From positions 4,558 to 40,821 of the forward strand of contig DKAT01000046.1 in assembly GCA_002450905.1 (NCBI GenBank): a stretch of 36,264 bases of DNA, given 5' to 3'. A model generated the notes under the pieces. It ran no database searches, was not told the DNA's origin, and saw only the letters and a program-made list of their open reading frames with translations. Below, one piece after another: positions 15,010 to 22,965 of the stretch (position 1 is its first letter; the number at the start of each line of letters is the position of its first letter). The stretch comes from Spirochaetia bacterium UBA6919 (GTDB lineage: Bacteria; Spirochaetota; UBA6919). The position numbers and the translations under genes are program-made.

Positions 15010-15872
15010 CAGGGAGAAATGAGGACCCAAATCAGATTAAGAAGAAATCGATCCATAATTTAAGTCTCAAGGAAAAGATCCAATTTTATTTTGATGACCT
15101 GGAAACCTCCATTGGAAAACTCGTTGATCTCAGTATTATTTTCTTAATCCTAATTCTATGCATAACATTCGTCTTATCAACCTATGAAAAGAATTATCCC
15201 AAGAGCTTTGCAGATACCATTGATTATATTGAATATACTATCATAGGGATTTTCACCGTTGAATTTCTATTGCGATTATGGGTAGCAGAGAATAAATTAA
15301 AATTCCTTTTGAATATTTATACGATTATTGATATATTAGCCATTCTACCAACCCTCTTCACCTTATCCAATCTGGAATTCGTGAGGATATTCCGGGTATT
15401 ACGAGTATTTCGGGTATTACGATTTCTCAGATACTTACGGGATGAGAATTTCTTTTTCGGGAAGATTCGGGATAACGAACTGATTATTGTGAGAATTATT
15501 TTTACATTATTAGCTATATTATTTGTGAGTTCAGGATTTATCTATTTCCAAGAACACGATGCGGTGGATAGTAAGATTAAAACTTTTTTTGACGCAGTAT
15601 ATTTTAGTGTTGTGACTATGACGACTGTGGGATTTGGTGACGTGGTTCCTGTTACAGAAGGGGGGAAAATTATTACTCTCATGATGATCATCAGCGGAGT
15701 GATCTTTCTTCCGTGGCAGATCGGTACCCTTATAAAGAAGTTTGCTCTCAGTCTTAATAAGATCAATGTAGTCTGTAAAAAATGTGGGCTGAAACAACAT
15801 GATCGGGACGCTGTTCACTGCAAAGCCTGTGGGAATATTATTTATCAGGTATACGAATCGGAAGAAGTATAA
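15006..15872 (+). CDS. Voltage-gated-type potassium channel with C-terminal zinc ribbon
   Basis: The 288-residue protein has six membrane helices: S1 about 38-58, S2 74-93, S3 100-121, S4 125-145, S5 158-180 and S6 222-245. S4 carries seven arginines at every third position (127 to 145), a complete voltage sensor. The selectivity filter TVGFGD is at 207-212, so the ion is K+. After S6 a short cytosolic tail contains a CxxC-x11-CxxC zinc ribbon (Cys257, 260, 272, 275). The start at 15006 overlaps the stop of the upstream gene (ATGA); the alternative ATG at 14994 lacks support. It converges with nadD, leaving 10 bases between stops. The role is membrane potential or K+ control; the ribbon may sense metal or redox, which is inference. 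Confidence 0.92.
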   Translation: MTGRNEDPNQIKKKSIHNLSLKEKIQFYFDDLETSIGKLVDLSIIFLILILCITFVLSTYEKNYPKSFADTIDYIEYTIIGIFTVEFLLRLWVAENKLKFLLNIYTIIDILAILPTLFTLSNLEFVRIFRVLRVFRVLRFLRYLRDENFFFGKIRDNELIIVRIIFTLLAILFVSSGFIYFQEHDAVDSKIKTFFDAVYFSVVTMTTVGFGDVVPVTEGGKIITLMMIISGVIFLPWQIGTLIKKFALSLNKINVVCKKCGLKQHDRDAVHCKACGNIIYQVYESEEV

Positions 15873-15882
15873 TTTACTGGTA

Positions 15883-16464
15883 TTAATTCTGGTATAAATT
15901 ATTAGTGCGAATATAATTCTCAACACTCTCCGGAACAAGATATCGAATAGACTTCTCCTCTAAAATACGTTCTCTAATTAACGTGGACGTGACATGAAAG
16001 GGTGTTGTTTTCGTGGTCTGGATAAAGGGGAGGTCTTCTATATCTTTACTTATTTTATAATTTCCCCGGTTCACGACGACCAATTGAACCTTCTTAACCA
16101 ACTCCTCATAACTTCTCCAGGTGAAAAGATCATTGATTAAATCTCCCCCCAGGATTAAATGAATCTTCCCCTCTATCTCATAATTTTGATATAACTCATT
16201 CACAGTATCAATGGTATAGGACACTCCACCCCGTTTAATCTCCATATCAGAAGACTCAAAAAAGGGATTAGAAGCAATAGCAAGAGAAATCATCTCCATG
16301 CGTTGATCATCAGTTATTCTTTGGGTAAAATCTTTATGGGGTGGGATATTTGTGGGGATGAAGAGTACTTTATCAAACTCAAAAATAATTCTGGACTCCT
16401 CTGCGATGAGAAGATGTCCGTTGTGAATGGGATTAAATGTCCCGCCTAATACCGCTAATTTCAT
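15883..16464 (-). CDS. nadD: Nicotinate-nucleotide adenylyltransferase
   Basis: NadD adenylates nicotinate mononucleotide to deamido-NAD in NAD synthesis. The 193-residue protein begins MKLAVLGGTFNPIHNGH, containing the GGTFNPxHxGH nucleotide-binding motif. PPHK follows at about 43-46 and the C-terminal STLIRER matches the SSTxIR motif. Length is usual for the family. The ATG at 16464 was preferred over a GTG two codons upstream because AAAGG lies five bases before it. It is transcribed divergently from the tRNA gene and convergently with the K+ channel gene. Confidence 0.94.
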   Translation of the reverse strand: MKLAVLGGTFNPIHNGHLLIAEESRIIFEFDKVLFIPTNIPPHKDFTQRITDDQRMEMISLAIASNPFFESSDMEIKRGGVSYTIDTVNELYQNYEIEGKIHLILGGDLINDLFTWRSYEELVKKVQLVVVNRGNYKISKDIEDLPFIQTTKTTPFHVTSTLIRERILEEKSIRYLVPESVENYIRTNNLYQN

Positions 16465-16640
16465 AATCACCTTTATTTATAAATAGTTCAACCTTGTGTG
16501 TAACTTTCATAATTACTTGTCTAGAATATAAACATATTTTAGTCTAATATTAACTTATTTTTATATGAAAAATAATTTTCTTATCAATAATTAGCTATTA
16601 AGATTTTATCCATATTGACGATTATTAATTACAATTCCAC

Positions 16641-16669
16641 TTGACAAACCATGTCGATAAGAATATATT
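16641..16669 (+). promoter_or_regulatory. Strong sigma-70 promoter of the tRNA gene
   Basis: A consensus -35 TTGACA (16641-16646) and a -10 TATATT (16664-16669) are separated by exactly 17 bases. Transcription would start near 16676, about 13 bases before the tRNA 5' end at 16689. This is the best promoter in the window. Confidence 0.8.
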
Positions 16670-16688
16670 TACTGTTTAAATCGATTTC

Positions 16689-16762
16689 GGGTCCATAGCT
16701 CAGTTGGTTAGAGCAGCTGACTCATAATCAGTTGGTCCCAGGTTCAAGTCCTGGTGGACCCA
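16689..16762 (+). tRNA. tRNA with CAU anticodon (elongator Met or Ile2)
   Basis: These 74 bases fold as a complete cloverleaf. The acceptor stem GGGTCCA pairs fully with TGGACCC and A is the discriminator. The D arm is AGCTCAGTTGGTTAGAGC, the anticodon stem TGACT/AATCA presents CAT, and the T arm has GGTTCAAGTCC. CCA is not encoded; the bases after position 16762 are TGT. An A1-type initiator mismatch is absent, so it is not an initiator. CAU tRNAs with this D and anticodon arm can be elongator methionine or the isoleucine tRNA whose C34 is turned into lysidine by TilS. The sequence alone does not settle this for me. Confidence 0.95.
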
Positions 16763-16900
16763 TGTTAATATAAATTATTTTCAATGATATATCTCAAGAA
16801 ATAGGTATGATGCTGAATTGCTCCTTACACATAAGAATAATTCTTTACAAGATCTCAAAATACCGTAATAAATACATGGAAATGAAATCAATTTTCAATG

Positions 16901-16937
16901 ACGGCATGGAGTATAACTTTATGCCGTTTTTTATTTT
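16901..16937 (+). terminator. Intrinsic terminator between the tRNA and the zinc-ribbon gene
   Basis: ACGGCAT (16901-16907) pairs with ATGCCGT (16921-16927) around a 13-base loop and runs straight into TTTTTTATTTT. It is about 140 bases after the tRNA and 18 bases before the next ATG. It may end the tRNA transcript, or act as an attenuator for the gene at 16955: its loop contains ATGGAGTATAA, the same bases that form that gene's ribosome site at 16938-16948. Confidence 0.78.
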
Positions 16938-16954
16938 ATGGAGTATAATTTCCT

Positions 16955-17692
16955 ATGAATTATAAATTAGATGTTCCCAAAACTCTTTCACTGCTAATCA
17001 AACTACAAACCGTTGCTGGTGATGCTTTCCATTTGGATAACGAAAAAGAGTCTCTCAAAAAATCTTATCAGAAGATAGAAATGGAATATGAGGATCTAAA
17101 TTCGTCCTGTGATGAATTAAATGAGCAGATATTACAAATTGAGGATAAGATCAAAGATCATAACAATGCCATCGAACAACACCTGGAAGTCATTAAAAAA
17201 TTGAAAGATAAAGAAAAATTAGTAAAGACCCAGAAAGAATATATTGCTCTGGATACTGAACAGACCATCAAACGCGACGAAATCAAGGAACACGAAAAGC
17301 TCAACCAACAGTTAAATAAAGAAAAAGACGACATTAAAAAAGATTTGGATAAAAAAAATAACGAGTTAAGTAAGTTGAAAGAAAAACTCGATAAGAAAAA
17401 AGACGATATGGAATTAAAAATAGCTGAGATTGATGAGAAATTAAAAGATATTGAAAACGTCCGAACTGAGGTCATCCCAGAAATCGATCCTGAAATGTTA
17501 AATCGCTTTGAATTCATCGTCAAAAATAAAGATGGTATAGGTATCGTACCAGTTATTAGTGGAATTTGTGAAGGTTGTAATATTGCTATCACGCCTACAC
17601 TTATATCTGTTATTATAAAAAAAGAAGAAATTGTCTATTGCTCAAATTGTGCTAGAATATTATATTTTCCAGAGAAGACATCTATTTTTTAG
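16955..17692 (+). CDS. Coiled-coil protein with C4 zinc ribbon (PF02591-like)
   Basis: The 245-residue cytosolic protein is a long antiparallel-type coiled coil (about 25-185, rich in Lys, Glu, Leu) followed by a zinc ribbon with CxxC pairs at Cys205/208 and Cys229/232. This matches the widespread bacterial family PF02591, thought to bind nucleic acid or ribosome-related partners. Its length fits the family average of about 240. GGAG (16940-16943) precedes the start with a spacing of 11 bases. The stop is 11 bases before the DUF4912 gene, so these form an operon, probably with the RNase R-like gene too. The immediate upstream terminator hairpin could control it. Molecular function is not established from sequence. 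Confidence 0.85.
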   Translation: MNYKLDVPKTLSLLIKLQTVAGDAFHLDNEKESLKKSYQKIEMEYEDLNSSCDELNEQILQIEDKIKDHNNAIEQHLEVIKKLKDKEKLVKTQKEYIALDTEQTIKRDEIKEHEKLNQQLNKEKDDIKKDLDKKNNELSKLKEKLDKKKDDMELKIAEIDEKLKDIENVRTEVIPEIDPEMLNRFEFIVKNKDGIGIVPVISGICEGCNIAITPTLISVIIKKEEIVYCSNCARILYFPEKTSIF

Positions 17693-17703
17693 AGGGTATC
17701 AAT

Positions 17704-18540
17704 ATGAACTCAAAATCATACTCAAAAAATGAATTAGAAAAACTTACAAAGGTACAGCTCCTTGAAATCGGCAAAGGAATGAACCTAAAAGGTCTTTCGA
17801 TTCTCAAAAAAGCAGACATCATTGATAAATTATTAGATAACTCAAATACAACTCCTATAAATGCTGAGAAAAAATCCACCGATACCCCAAAAATCATCGA
17901 AAAGTCCAGGAAAAAATCTCAGGCTCCATCATCAGAAATAGCCTACACATCCCCAAAATCAATGAAAACCCCTGATCATGAGATGTTCCCTATTCCATTT
18001 ATTTATAATGATACATCAATTACAGCACTCATAAAAGATCCCGAATGGTTATATACATACTGGAGTATTAAGGAAGAAAATATCCAGTTCTTTAACCTCA
18101 GAAAAAGACGTATCCTCCTAAGAATATACGATATCACTGATATCAATTTTAATGGAGAAAATGCCCATTATCAATATGATATTGATGTCACTCTAAATAT
18201 CTATAACTGGTATATTAAAGTACCTGAAGCCAATAGAAGTTATTGTATAGATCTTGGATATATTGACGAAATGGGGCAATTTGTTACCCTCGCCCGAAGT
18301 AATATTGTCTTAGTCCCAAGAAATGGAGTATCTGACAAATACGATGAACAATGGATGACTGTAGAAGAACTAATAAAATTATCCGGTGCCTATAAAGGAA
18401 GGCTACAAACAAGCGGATCTTTTGAAATAGAACAAATGCTTGCTGAAAGAATGAAAATGGTTATCTCCTCTGAAGCTTTCTTATCCAGCTGGAGCTTGCC
18501 ATCAAGTCTCGATTTTCCATCCAGCATGGATAACAAATGA
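17704..18540 (+). CDS. Rho-N/SAP-like plus DUF4912 domain protein
   Basis: The 278-residue protein has three parts. Residues 6-46 (KNELEKLTKVQLLEIGKGMN and following) resemble the Rho N-terminal/SAP-like helical motif, which often binds nucleic acid. A Lys/Ser/Pro-rich linker covers 50-90. Residues 97-215 are the DUF4912 domain, recognised by the DPEWLYTYWSI motif, RILLRIYDIT and the NWYI/VPEANRSY block. DUF4912 is common in spirochaetes and firmicutes and has no known activity. A C-terminal 60-residue tail is helical and Ser-rich. Neighbours are a zinc-ribbon coiled-coil protein and a 3'-5' exoribonuclease, pointing towards RNA biology, which is inference. Confidence 0.83.
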   Translation: MNSKSYSKNELEKLTKVQLLEIGKGMNLKGLSILKKADIIDKLLDNSNTTPINAEKKSTDTPKIIEKSRKKSQAPSSEIAYTSPKSMKTPDHEMFPIPFIYNDTSITALIKDPEWLYTYWSIKEENIQFFNLRKRRILLRIYDITDINFNGENAHYQYDIDVTLNIYNWYIKVPEANRSYCIDLGYIDEMGQFVTLARSNIVLVPRNGVSDKYDEQWMTVEELIKLSGAYKGRLQTSGSFEIEQMLAERMKMVISSEAFLSSWSLPSSLDFPSSMDNK

Positions 18541-18595
18541 TAAATGAGTATTGATTTGAATTACCTTTCAATAAGAGGGATTATCAGGATTTCCA

Positions 18596-20311
18596 ATGAA
18601 AATTACCGATAAGGAGATTTTAACCCTTCTAGAGGTATCTGGCTCCAAGACTCCTAACGAAATCTTTTATCTCCTTAAAAAAAAATATCCTCATATAGAA
18701 AAGAAAAAAATTAATCAAAAGCTCATTAGACTCCGTAATAAAAGAAAAATACATCTCACAAAACGCGGAAGCTTCGTCTCACAAATGTCTGTAAAAGATA
18801 AAGAACAGGAAAAAGATATCCCAGCAAATGATTTTATACAAGTCAGCAATAAATTTAATTACTCCATTCATTTCAATAAAAAACAAATCGATGAAGCTAA
18901 ATTCATCTCCGAAAACACCGAAGTTAATTTCCTCAAAAGAAAAGATTTCAAAAAAGATCTCATCATCACCATCGATGGAGCTGATGCTAAAGACTTGGAT
19001 GATGCAGTATCTCTCATTAAAAATAAAAAGGGATATCTTTTATCAGTACACATTGCAGATGTCTCATATTATGTTAAAGAAGATTCACGCCTTGATAGAG
19101 AAGCCCGGAAAAGAGGAAATAGCGTATATCTTGTTGATAAAGTGATTCCTATGCTCCCGGAAGCCTTATCAAATGGTGTTTGTTCCTTAAATGCTCATCA
19201 GGATCGCCTCACCCTCTCGGCTATCATCCAATTCAATAAGAAAGGTGAAATTGCTAGTTATGAGTTCTACGAAGGAATTATCCATGTCAAAAAGCGTTTT
19301 TCTTACGATGAAGTTGAAAATGTTTTAAGAAACAAGATCTCAAATCCCGATACCTACCAAAACTTCATTCCAATGCTAAAAGATATGGAGGAGCTAGCTA
19401 CAATCCTTTATAAAAAAAGAATTAAAGAAGGAAGTCTTGATTTTAATTTCGATGAGGTGAAAATTATCTGTGATGAAACCTCACAACCCATTGAGATAAA
19501 AAAAATAAAAAGACTTATCAGCCACCAGATTATAGAAGAATTCATGTTATCTGCAAATAAAGTTGTCGCACAATTCCTGAGTAAAAAAGGAAATTCAATA
19601 TATCGGGTCCACCATACCCCTGAACAGGAGAAACTAATCGAATTTAACAGGTTCATCAGCAAGTTTGGATACAGTCTTAAAAACATCAATAAACCAGATC
19701 CCTTCCAACTACAAAACATCCTGGCAAAAATTACTAATACGAAAGAAGAGAGACTCATCAATACCATCCTCCTCAGAACCATGAAACAAGCTATCTACTC
19801 TACTGATAATGCTGGTCACTTCGCTCTCTCCTTCAAAGACTACACTCACTTCACATCCCCCATAAGAAGATATTCTGATCTTCTCATTCACAGACTATTA
19901 CGTAATTCAATGGGTATGAAACCTGAGTCTAAACTCATAAAAAGTGATCAATATCTTGAAAATGTTACGGCTCACATATCCAATACCGAAAGAACTGCCA
20001 TGGAAGCCGAGCGTGAGATCATAAAAAAGAAATCTGCCCGATTTATGAAAAATAAAATTGGCACAGTCTTCGATGGAATTATCTCGGGTATAACGGGTTT
20101 TGGAATCTTTGTTGAACTCATGCCCTATGGCGTCGAAGGGCTAATTCGTATATCAGACCTTAAAGGTTTTTTTATTTATGACGAAAATGAATATAAATTG
20201 TATCGAAAGGACCATAAGGTAACTTATCAACTAGGGTTGCCAGTCAAAGTGATACTTGAAAAAGTGGATGTAAAGAGAAACTTCATCGACCTGATCATCG
20301 TTGAAGAATAA
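18596..20311 (+). CDS. RNase II/R family 3'-5' exoribonuclease, short form
   Basis: This 571-residue enzyme should degrade RNA processively from the 3' end. An N-terminal winged-helix-like region (1-60) resembles that of RNase R. The RNB catalytic domain runs from about 118 to 470 with the metal-binding DGADAKDLDDAV (127-137), HIADVSYYV, RGNSVYL and the late HFTSPIRRYSDLLIHR block. A C-terminal S1 RNA-binding domain covers about 485-568 (GTVFDGIISGITGFGIFVEL). Family members are usually 640-800 residues. Only about 60 residues lie between the helical domain and RNB, so the two cold-shock domains are missing or reduced to a remnant. Reading frame is intact, so this is an architecture change and not a broken gene. 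The symbol rnr is plausible but withheld because of this. Confidence 0.9.
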   Translation: MKITDKEILTLLEVSGSKTPNEIFYLLKKKYPHIEKKKINQKLIRLRNKRKIHLTKRGSFVSQMSVKDKEQEKDIPANDFIQVSNKFNYSIHFNKKQIDEAKFISENTEVNFLKRKDFKKDLIITIDGADAKDLDDAVSLIKNKKGYLLSVHIADVSYYVKEDSRLDREARKRGNSVYLVDKVIPMLPEALSNGVCSLNAHQDRLTLSAIIQFNKKGEIASYEFYEGIIHVKKRFSYDEVENVLRNKISNPDTYQNFIPMLKDMEELATILYKKRIKEGSLDFNFDEVKIICDETSQPIEIKKIKRLISHQIIEEFMLSANKVVAQFLSKKGNSIYRVHHTPEQEKLIEFNRFISKFGYSLKNINKPDPFQLQNILAKITNTKEERLINTILLRTMKQAIYSTDNAGHFALSFKDYTHFTSPIRRYSDLLIHRLLRNSMGMKPESKLIKSDQYLENVTAHISNTERTAMEAEREIIKKKSARFMKNKIGTVFDGIISGITGFGIFVELMPYGVEGLIRISDLKGFFIYDENEYKLYRKDHKVTYQLGLPVKVILEKVDVKRNFIDLIIVEE

Positions 20312-20444
20312 CAAATTATTCTTATTCATTTAATTCTTTTCTAAACAAGAAATAAATTATTCATACCAGAATATCGAATCATCATCCACAAACTTACTAT
20401 AAAATATGCTCATAACATAAACCGATTATCTAAGGGAGGAATAT

Positions 20445-21092
20445 ATGTCTAAATCCATCGTACTTTCAATCCTATTAATATCAATTTTTATTCAATCAGC
20501 ATATACAATTAGAATCCCCCTACCCCCTAAAAAACCCGATGTCCCCACTGTCCAATCAAATTCCACTCAAAACAATCAAAAAACTATATTCCATTCATAC
20601 GAAATCCAGGTCACTCTGAATAAAGGAAGCTCTGCGTCAGGTAAAATAAAATTAAAATCATCATATCTTTTTATCAAAACAAAAAAAGACGATTTCGTCT
20701 ACGAAAAAAAAATACCCTATAAAGAAATTATCTCAATTGAACCCACCCTCTGGAGTTCACGGCAATTACAATCCCAAAAAAAATCAAATGAAACTCCCTA
20801 TCTATTTTACCCAACACAATATAAAATTATCAATACAAAAAATGAAGAACTCATATACGAAGGAAGACTCCCCCAATTCGAGCGATTTTGGTTAATAAAT
20901 AATGACGGCAGAACAGCGGTTTTTGCTATATTTTTTGATTACTGGGTAATTAATGGAAGAGCTAGATATTGGTATAATAATCGCTCTCAACACTTCAATT
21001 ATAACAAAACAAATCCCCATCCCCTGTGCTTAAAAAAAATTACATTTAAACAAGACGGTAATCACCCTTCTGAAAATAAAAAGACTGAATAA
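20445..21092 (+). CDS. Exported protein of unknown function
   Basis: The 215-residue product has a signal peptide (MSKSIVLSILLISIFIQSAYT, cut near residue 21) followed by a Pro-rich stretch (RIPLPPKKPDVP). The centre reads as beta-rich (GSSASGKIKLKSSYLFIKTK) and contains an EGRLPQFERFWL segment followed by an aromatic run (YWVINGRARYWY). No cysteine suitable for lipidation follows the leader, so it is probably periplasmic. AAGGGAGGA precedes the start. I recognise no family. Neighbours are an RNase and a cytochrome c, which give no functional hint. Confidence 0.72.
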   Translation: MSKSIVLSILLISIFIQSAYTIRIPLPPKKPDVPTVQSNSTQNNQKTIFHSYEIQVTLNKGSSASGKIKLKSSYLFIKTKKDDFVYEKKIPYKEIISIEPTLWSSRQLQSQKKSNETPYLFYPTQYKIINTKNEELIYEGRLPQFERFWLINNDGRTAVFAIFFDYWVINGRARYWYNNRSQHFNYNKTNPHPLCLKKITFKQDGNHPSENKKTE

Positions 21093-21209
21093 TACCTCTT
21101 ATGTCATTATCATAGGACTTATTGTATTGAATAGAAATATAACTTGACATATTCAGATAAATTATTTTCTTTATACTTCAATAATACCTAAGGACTTAAG
21201 GAGAGTTCA

Positions 21210-22175
21210 ATGAAAAAAATATTATTAATCCTGCTTATAATTATCATCATTATTCCATTAGCTGGTTATATTTATATCATAACAGCATATCCAAAAGTAT
21301 CTCCAGCAAAAGATATTCAGATCAAATCCACCCCTGAATTAATTGCACGTGGGAATTATCTGGCAAATCATGTCGCAGTTTGTATGGATTGCCATTCCGT
21401 CAGAGATTGGTCAAAATTCTCAGGTCCACTCAAAGAAAACACCTTGGGTAAGGGAGGAGAAAAATTTAGTCATGAATATGGGTTTCCAGGGACTTTCTAT
21501 TCAAAAAACATCACCCCATACAACCTGAAATCCTGGACTGATGGTGAAATATATCGCCTGATCACCACAGGTGTCAAAAAAGATGGTAACCCTATATTCC
21601 CTGTTATGCCCTATCCCGCATATAATAAAATGACCCCTGATGATGTGAAAGCTATCATAGCTTATATCCGAACTCTGAAACCTATTAAATCAGATGTTCC
21701 TGACTCGAAAGCAGATTTCCCCATGAATATCATCATGAGATTTATTCCAAAAGATTCTCAATTAATCAAAAAACCATCCCCATCGGATAAAATTACCTAT
21801 GGAAAGTATCTTGTAAACATCTCTGCCTGTACTGAATGTCACACCCAGCAAATTAAAGGAAAACCAAAACCAGGTTATTTTCTGGCAGGGGGATTCGAAT
21901 TTAAAATGCCTGGATTTATCTCTACATCAGCCAATATAACACCCGATAAAGAAACAGGTATTGGTAATTGGTCCAGAGAAGATTTCGTAAAAAGATTTAA
22001 ACAGTTTGACCCAGCAAACTATACACCACACAAGGTCAATAAAGGGCAGTTCAACACTGCTATGCCATGGTATATGTATGCAGGTATGACAGAAGAGGAT
22101 TTATCAGCAATTTACGAATATCTAAAAACAGTTAAGCCTGTTAAAAATAAGGTACAAACCTTTAAAGCAAATTAA
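21210..22175 (+). CDS. Membrane-anchored diheme cytochrome c
   Basis: The 321-residue protein has an N-terminal membrane anchor (about 4-27) and two cytochrome c domains. Heme sites are CMDCH (Cys58, Cys61, His62) and CTECH (about 207-211). Each domain later has Met candidates for the sixth ligand: FPVMPYPAY in the first and TAMPWYMYAGM in the second. Two-domain c cytochromes of this kind pass electrons from periplasmic dehydrogenases or to terminal oxidases. AAGGAGAG precedes the start; a TTGACA at 21144-21149 is a possible -35 but no well-spaced -10 follows. No oxidase or dehydrogenase gene adjoins it. A lipoprotein gene follows after 131 bases. Presence of c hemes implies a cytochrome maturation system elsewhere and some respiratory capacity. 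Confidence 0.92.
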   Translation: MKKILLILLIIIIIIPLAGYIYIITAYPKVSPAKDIQIKSTPELIARGNYLANHVAVCMDCHSVRDWSKFSGPLKENTLGKGGEKFSHEYGFPGTFYSKNITPYNLKSWTDGEIYRLITTGVKKDGNPIFPVMPYPAYNKMTPDDVKAIIAYIRTLKPIKSDVPDSKADFPMNIIMRFIPKDSQLIKKPSPSDKITYGKYLVNISACTECHTQQIKGKPKPGYFLAGGFEFKMPGFISTSANITPDKETGIGNWSREDFVKRFKQFDPANYTPHKVNKGQFNTAMPWYMYAGMTEEDLSAIYEYLKTVKPVKNKVQTFKAN

Positions 22176-22306
22176 TAGACGATAATTTCCTATTGCCAAA
22201 CATTATAGAAATTTATTTAGATATTTCATAATAAATATTTTCTATTTTTATAAGATTTTCTTATATTTATCCCTCAAAATTACATGACATACCAATTGGA
22301 GGTACT

Positions 22307-22831
22307 ATGTTTAAAAAATCAAATATATGGTTCATAGCAGGCATGATCCTGTTATCCATCGCTGTTTCCACATGCGGAAAGAAAAAATCAGATGCTGATA
22401 ATATAATCTCTATTTCTGCAGCTATAGGTAAATCTTTTGAAGGTGTTAAAACTCCTGAAGATATTAAGAAAATTGAAAATAAATTAGACGATATCTACAA
22501 AGCTCATGGATACAAAGATCGTAAAGATGGCGACACTAAAATCAAAACCTACCTTGAAGGATTACAGAAATCAGATCCTAAAAAGTTTACAGAAATACAA
22601 CAGTCCATTATGAAAAATATGGAACCCATGATGAAAGCGATGATGCAGAAAAGCGCTGATCATATGAAAGATAGCGCAGGAAAAGATATGGGAAAAGAAT
22701 TCGATAAGACTCATGAAAAATTCAACAAAGAGATGTCGAAAGAAATGGAAAAACAGATGGGATCCAAGAAAGATCATCCTACTAAAGGCGATGCTAAAAA
22801 ACCCGAAGAAAAGAAAGATGCAAAAAAATAA
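22307..22831 (+). CDS. Lysine/methionine-rich lipoprotein of unknown function
   Basis: The 174-residue product starts with a lipoprotein leader (hydrophobic 9-20, then VSTC with Cys23). The mature part is highly charged and helical. A central region has a run of methionines (MEPMMKAMMQ, HMKDSAGKDMGKEF), and the last 35 residues are almost all Lys, Glu, Asp, Gly and Pro. Met-rich periplasmic segments sometimes bind copper, but regular MxxM metal spacing is weak here, so this is only a possibility. TTGGAGGT precedes the start. A hairpin at 22863-22889 follows the stop. No family recognised. Confidence 0.75.
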   Translation: MFKKSNIWFIAGMILLSIAVSTCGKKKSDADNIISISAAIGKSFEGVKTPEDIKKIENKLDDIYKAHGYKDRKDGDTKIKTYLEGLQKSDPKKFTEIQQSIMKNMEPMMKAMMQKSADHMKDSAGKDMGKEFDKTHEKFNKEMSKEMEKQMGSKKDHPTKGDAKKPEEKKDAKK

Positions 22832-22862
22832 TTCTACCCATTAATTTCTTTTTATTTACATG

Positions 22863-22889
22863 CAGGGGTTAAGAATATCTTAGCTCCTG
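22863..22889 (+). terminator. Strong hairpin after the lipoprotein gene (no T-run)
   Basis: CAGGGGTTAAGA (22863-22874) pairs at all 12 positions (two G-U wobbles) with TCTTAGCTCCTG (22878-22889) around the 3-base loop ATA. It begins 32 bases after the stop at 22831. The following bases TTAACACAC are not T-rich, so it may be a Rho-type 3' end or a protective hairpin and not a standard intrinsic terminator. Confidence 0.5.
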
Positions 22890-22965
22890 TTAACACACAC
22901 CTCAAATACTTATTGTGTACAACAAACACTAAGCTTCTATAATCAATACACTGTTGCCCACCACA

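Noticed and set aside
15531..15938. 135-codon minus-strand open frame antisense to the K+ channel
   Set aside because: It overlaps two well-supported genes and has no recognisable domain.
17158..17592. 144-codon open frame on the minus strand, rich in Ser and Phe
   Set aside because: It is the antisense image of the Lys/Glu-rich coiled coil of the zinc-ribbon gene; composition bias keeps it open and it has no motif or ribosome site.
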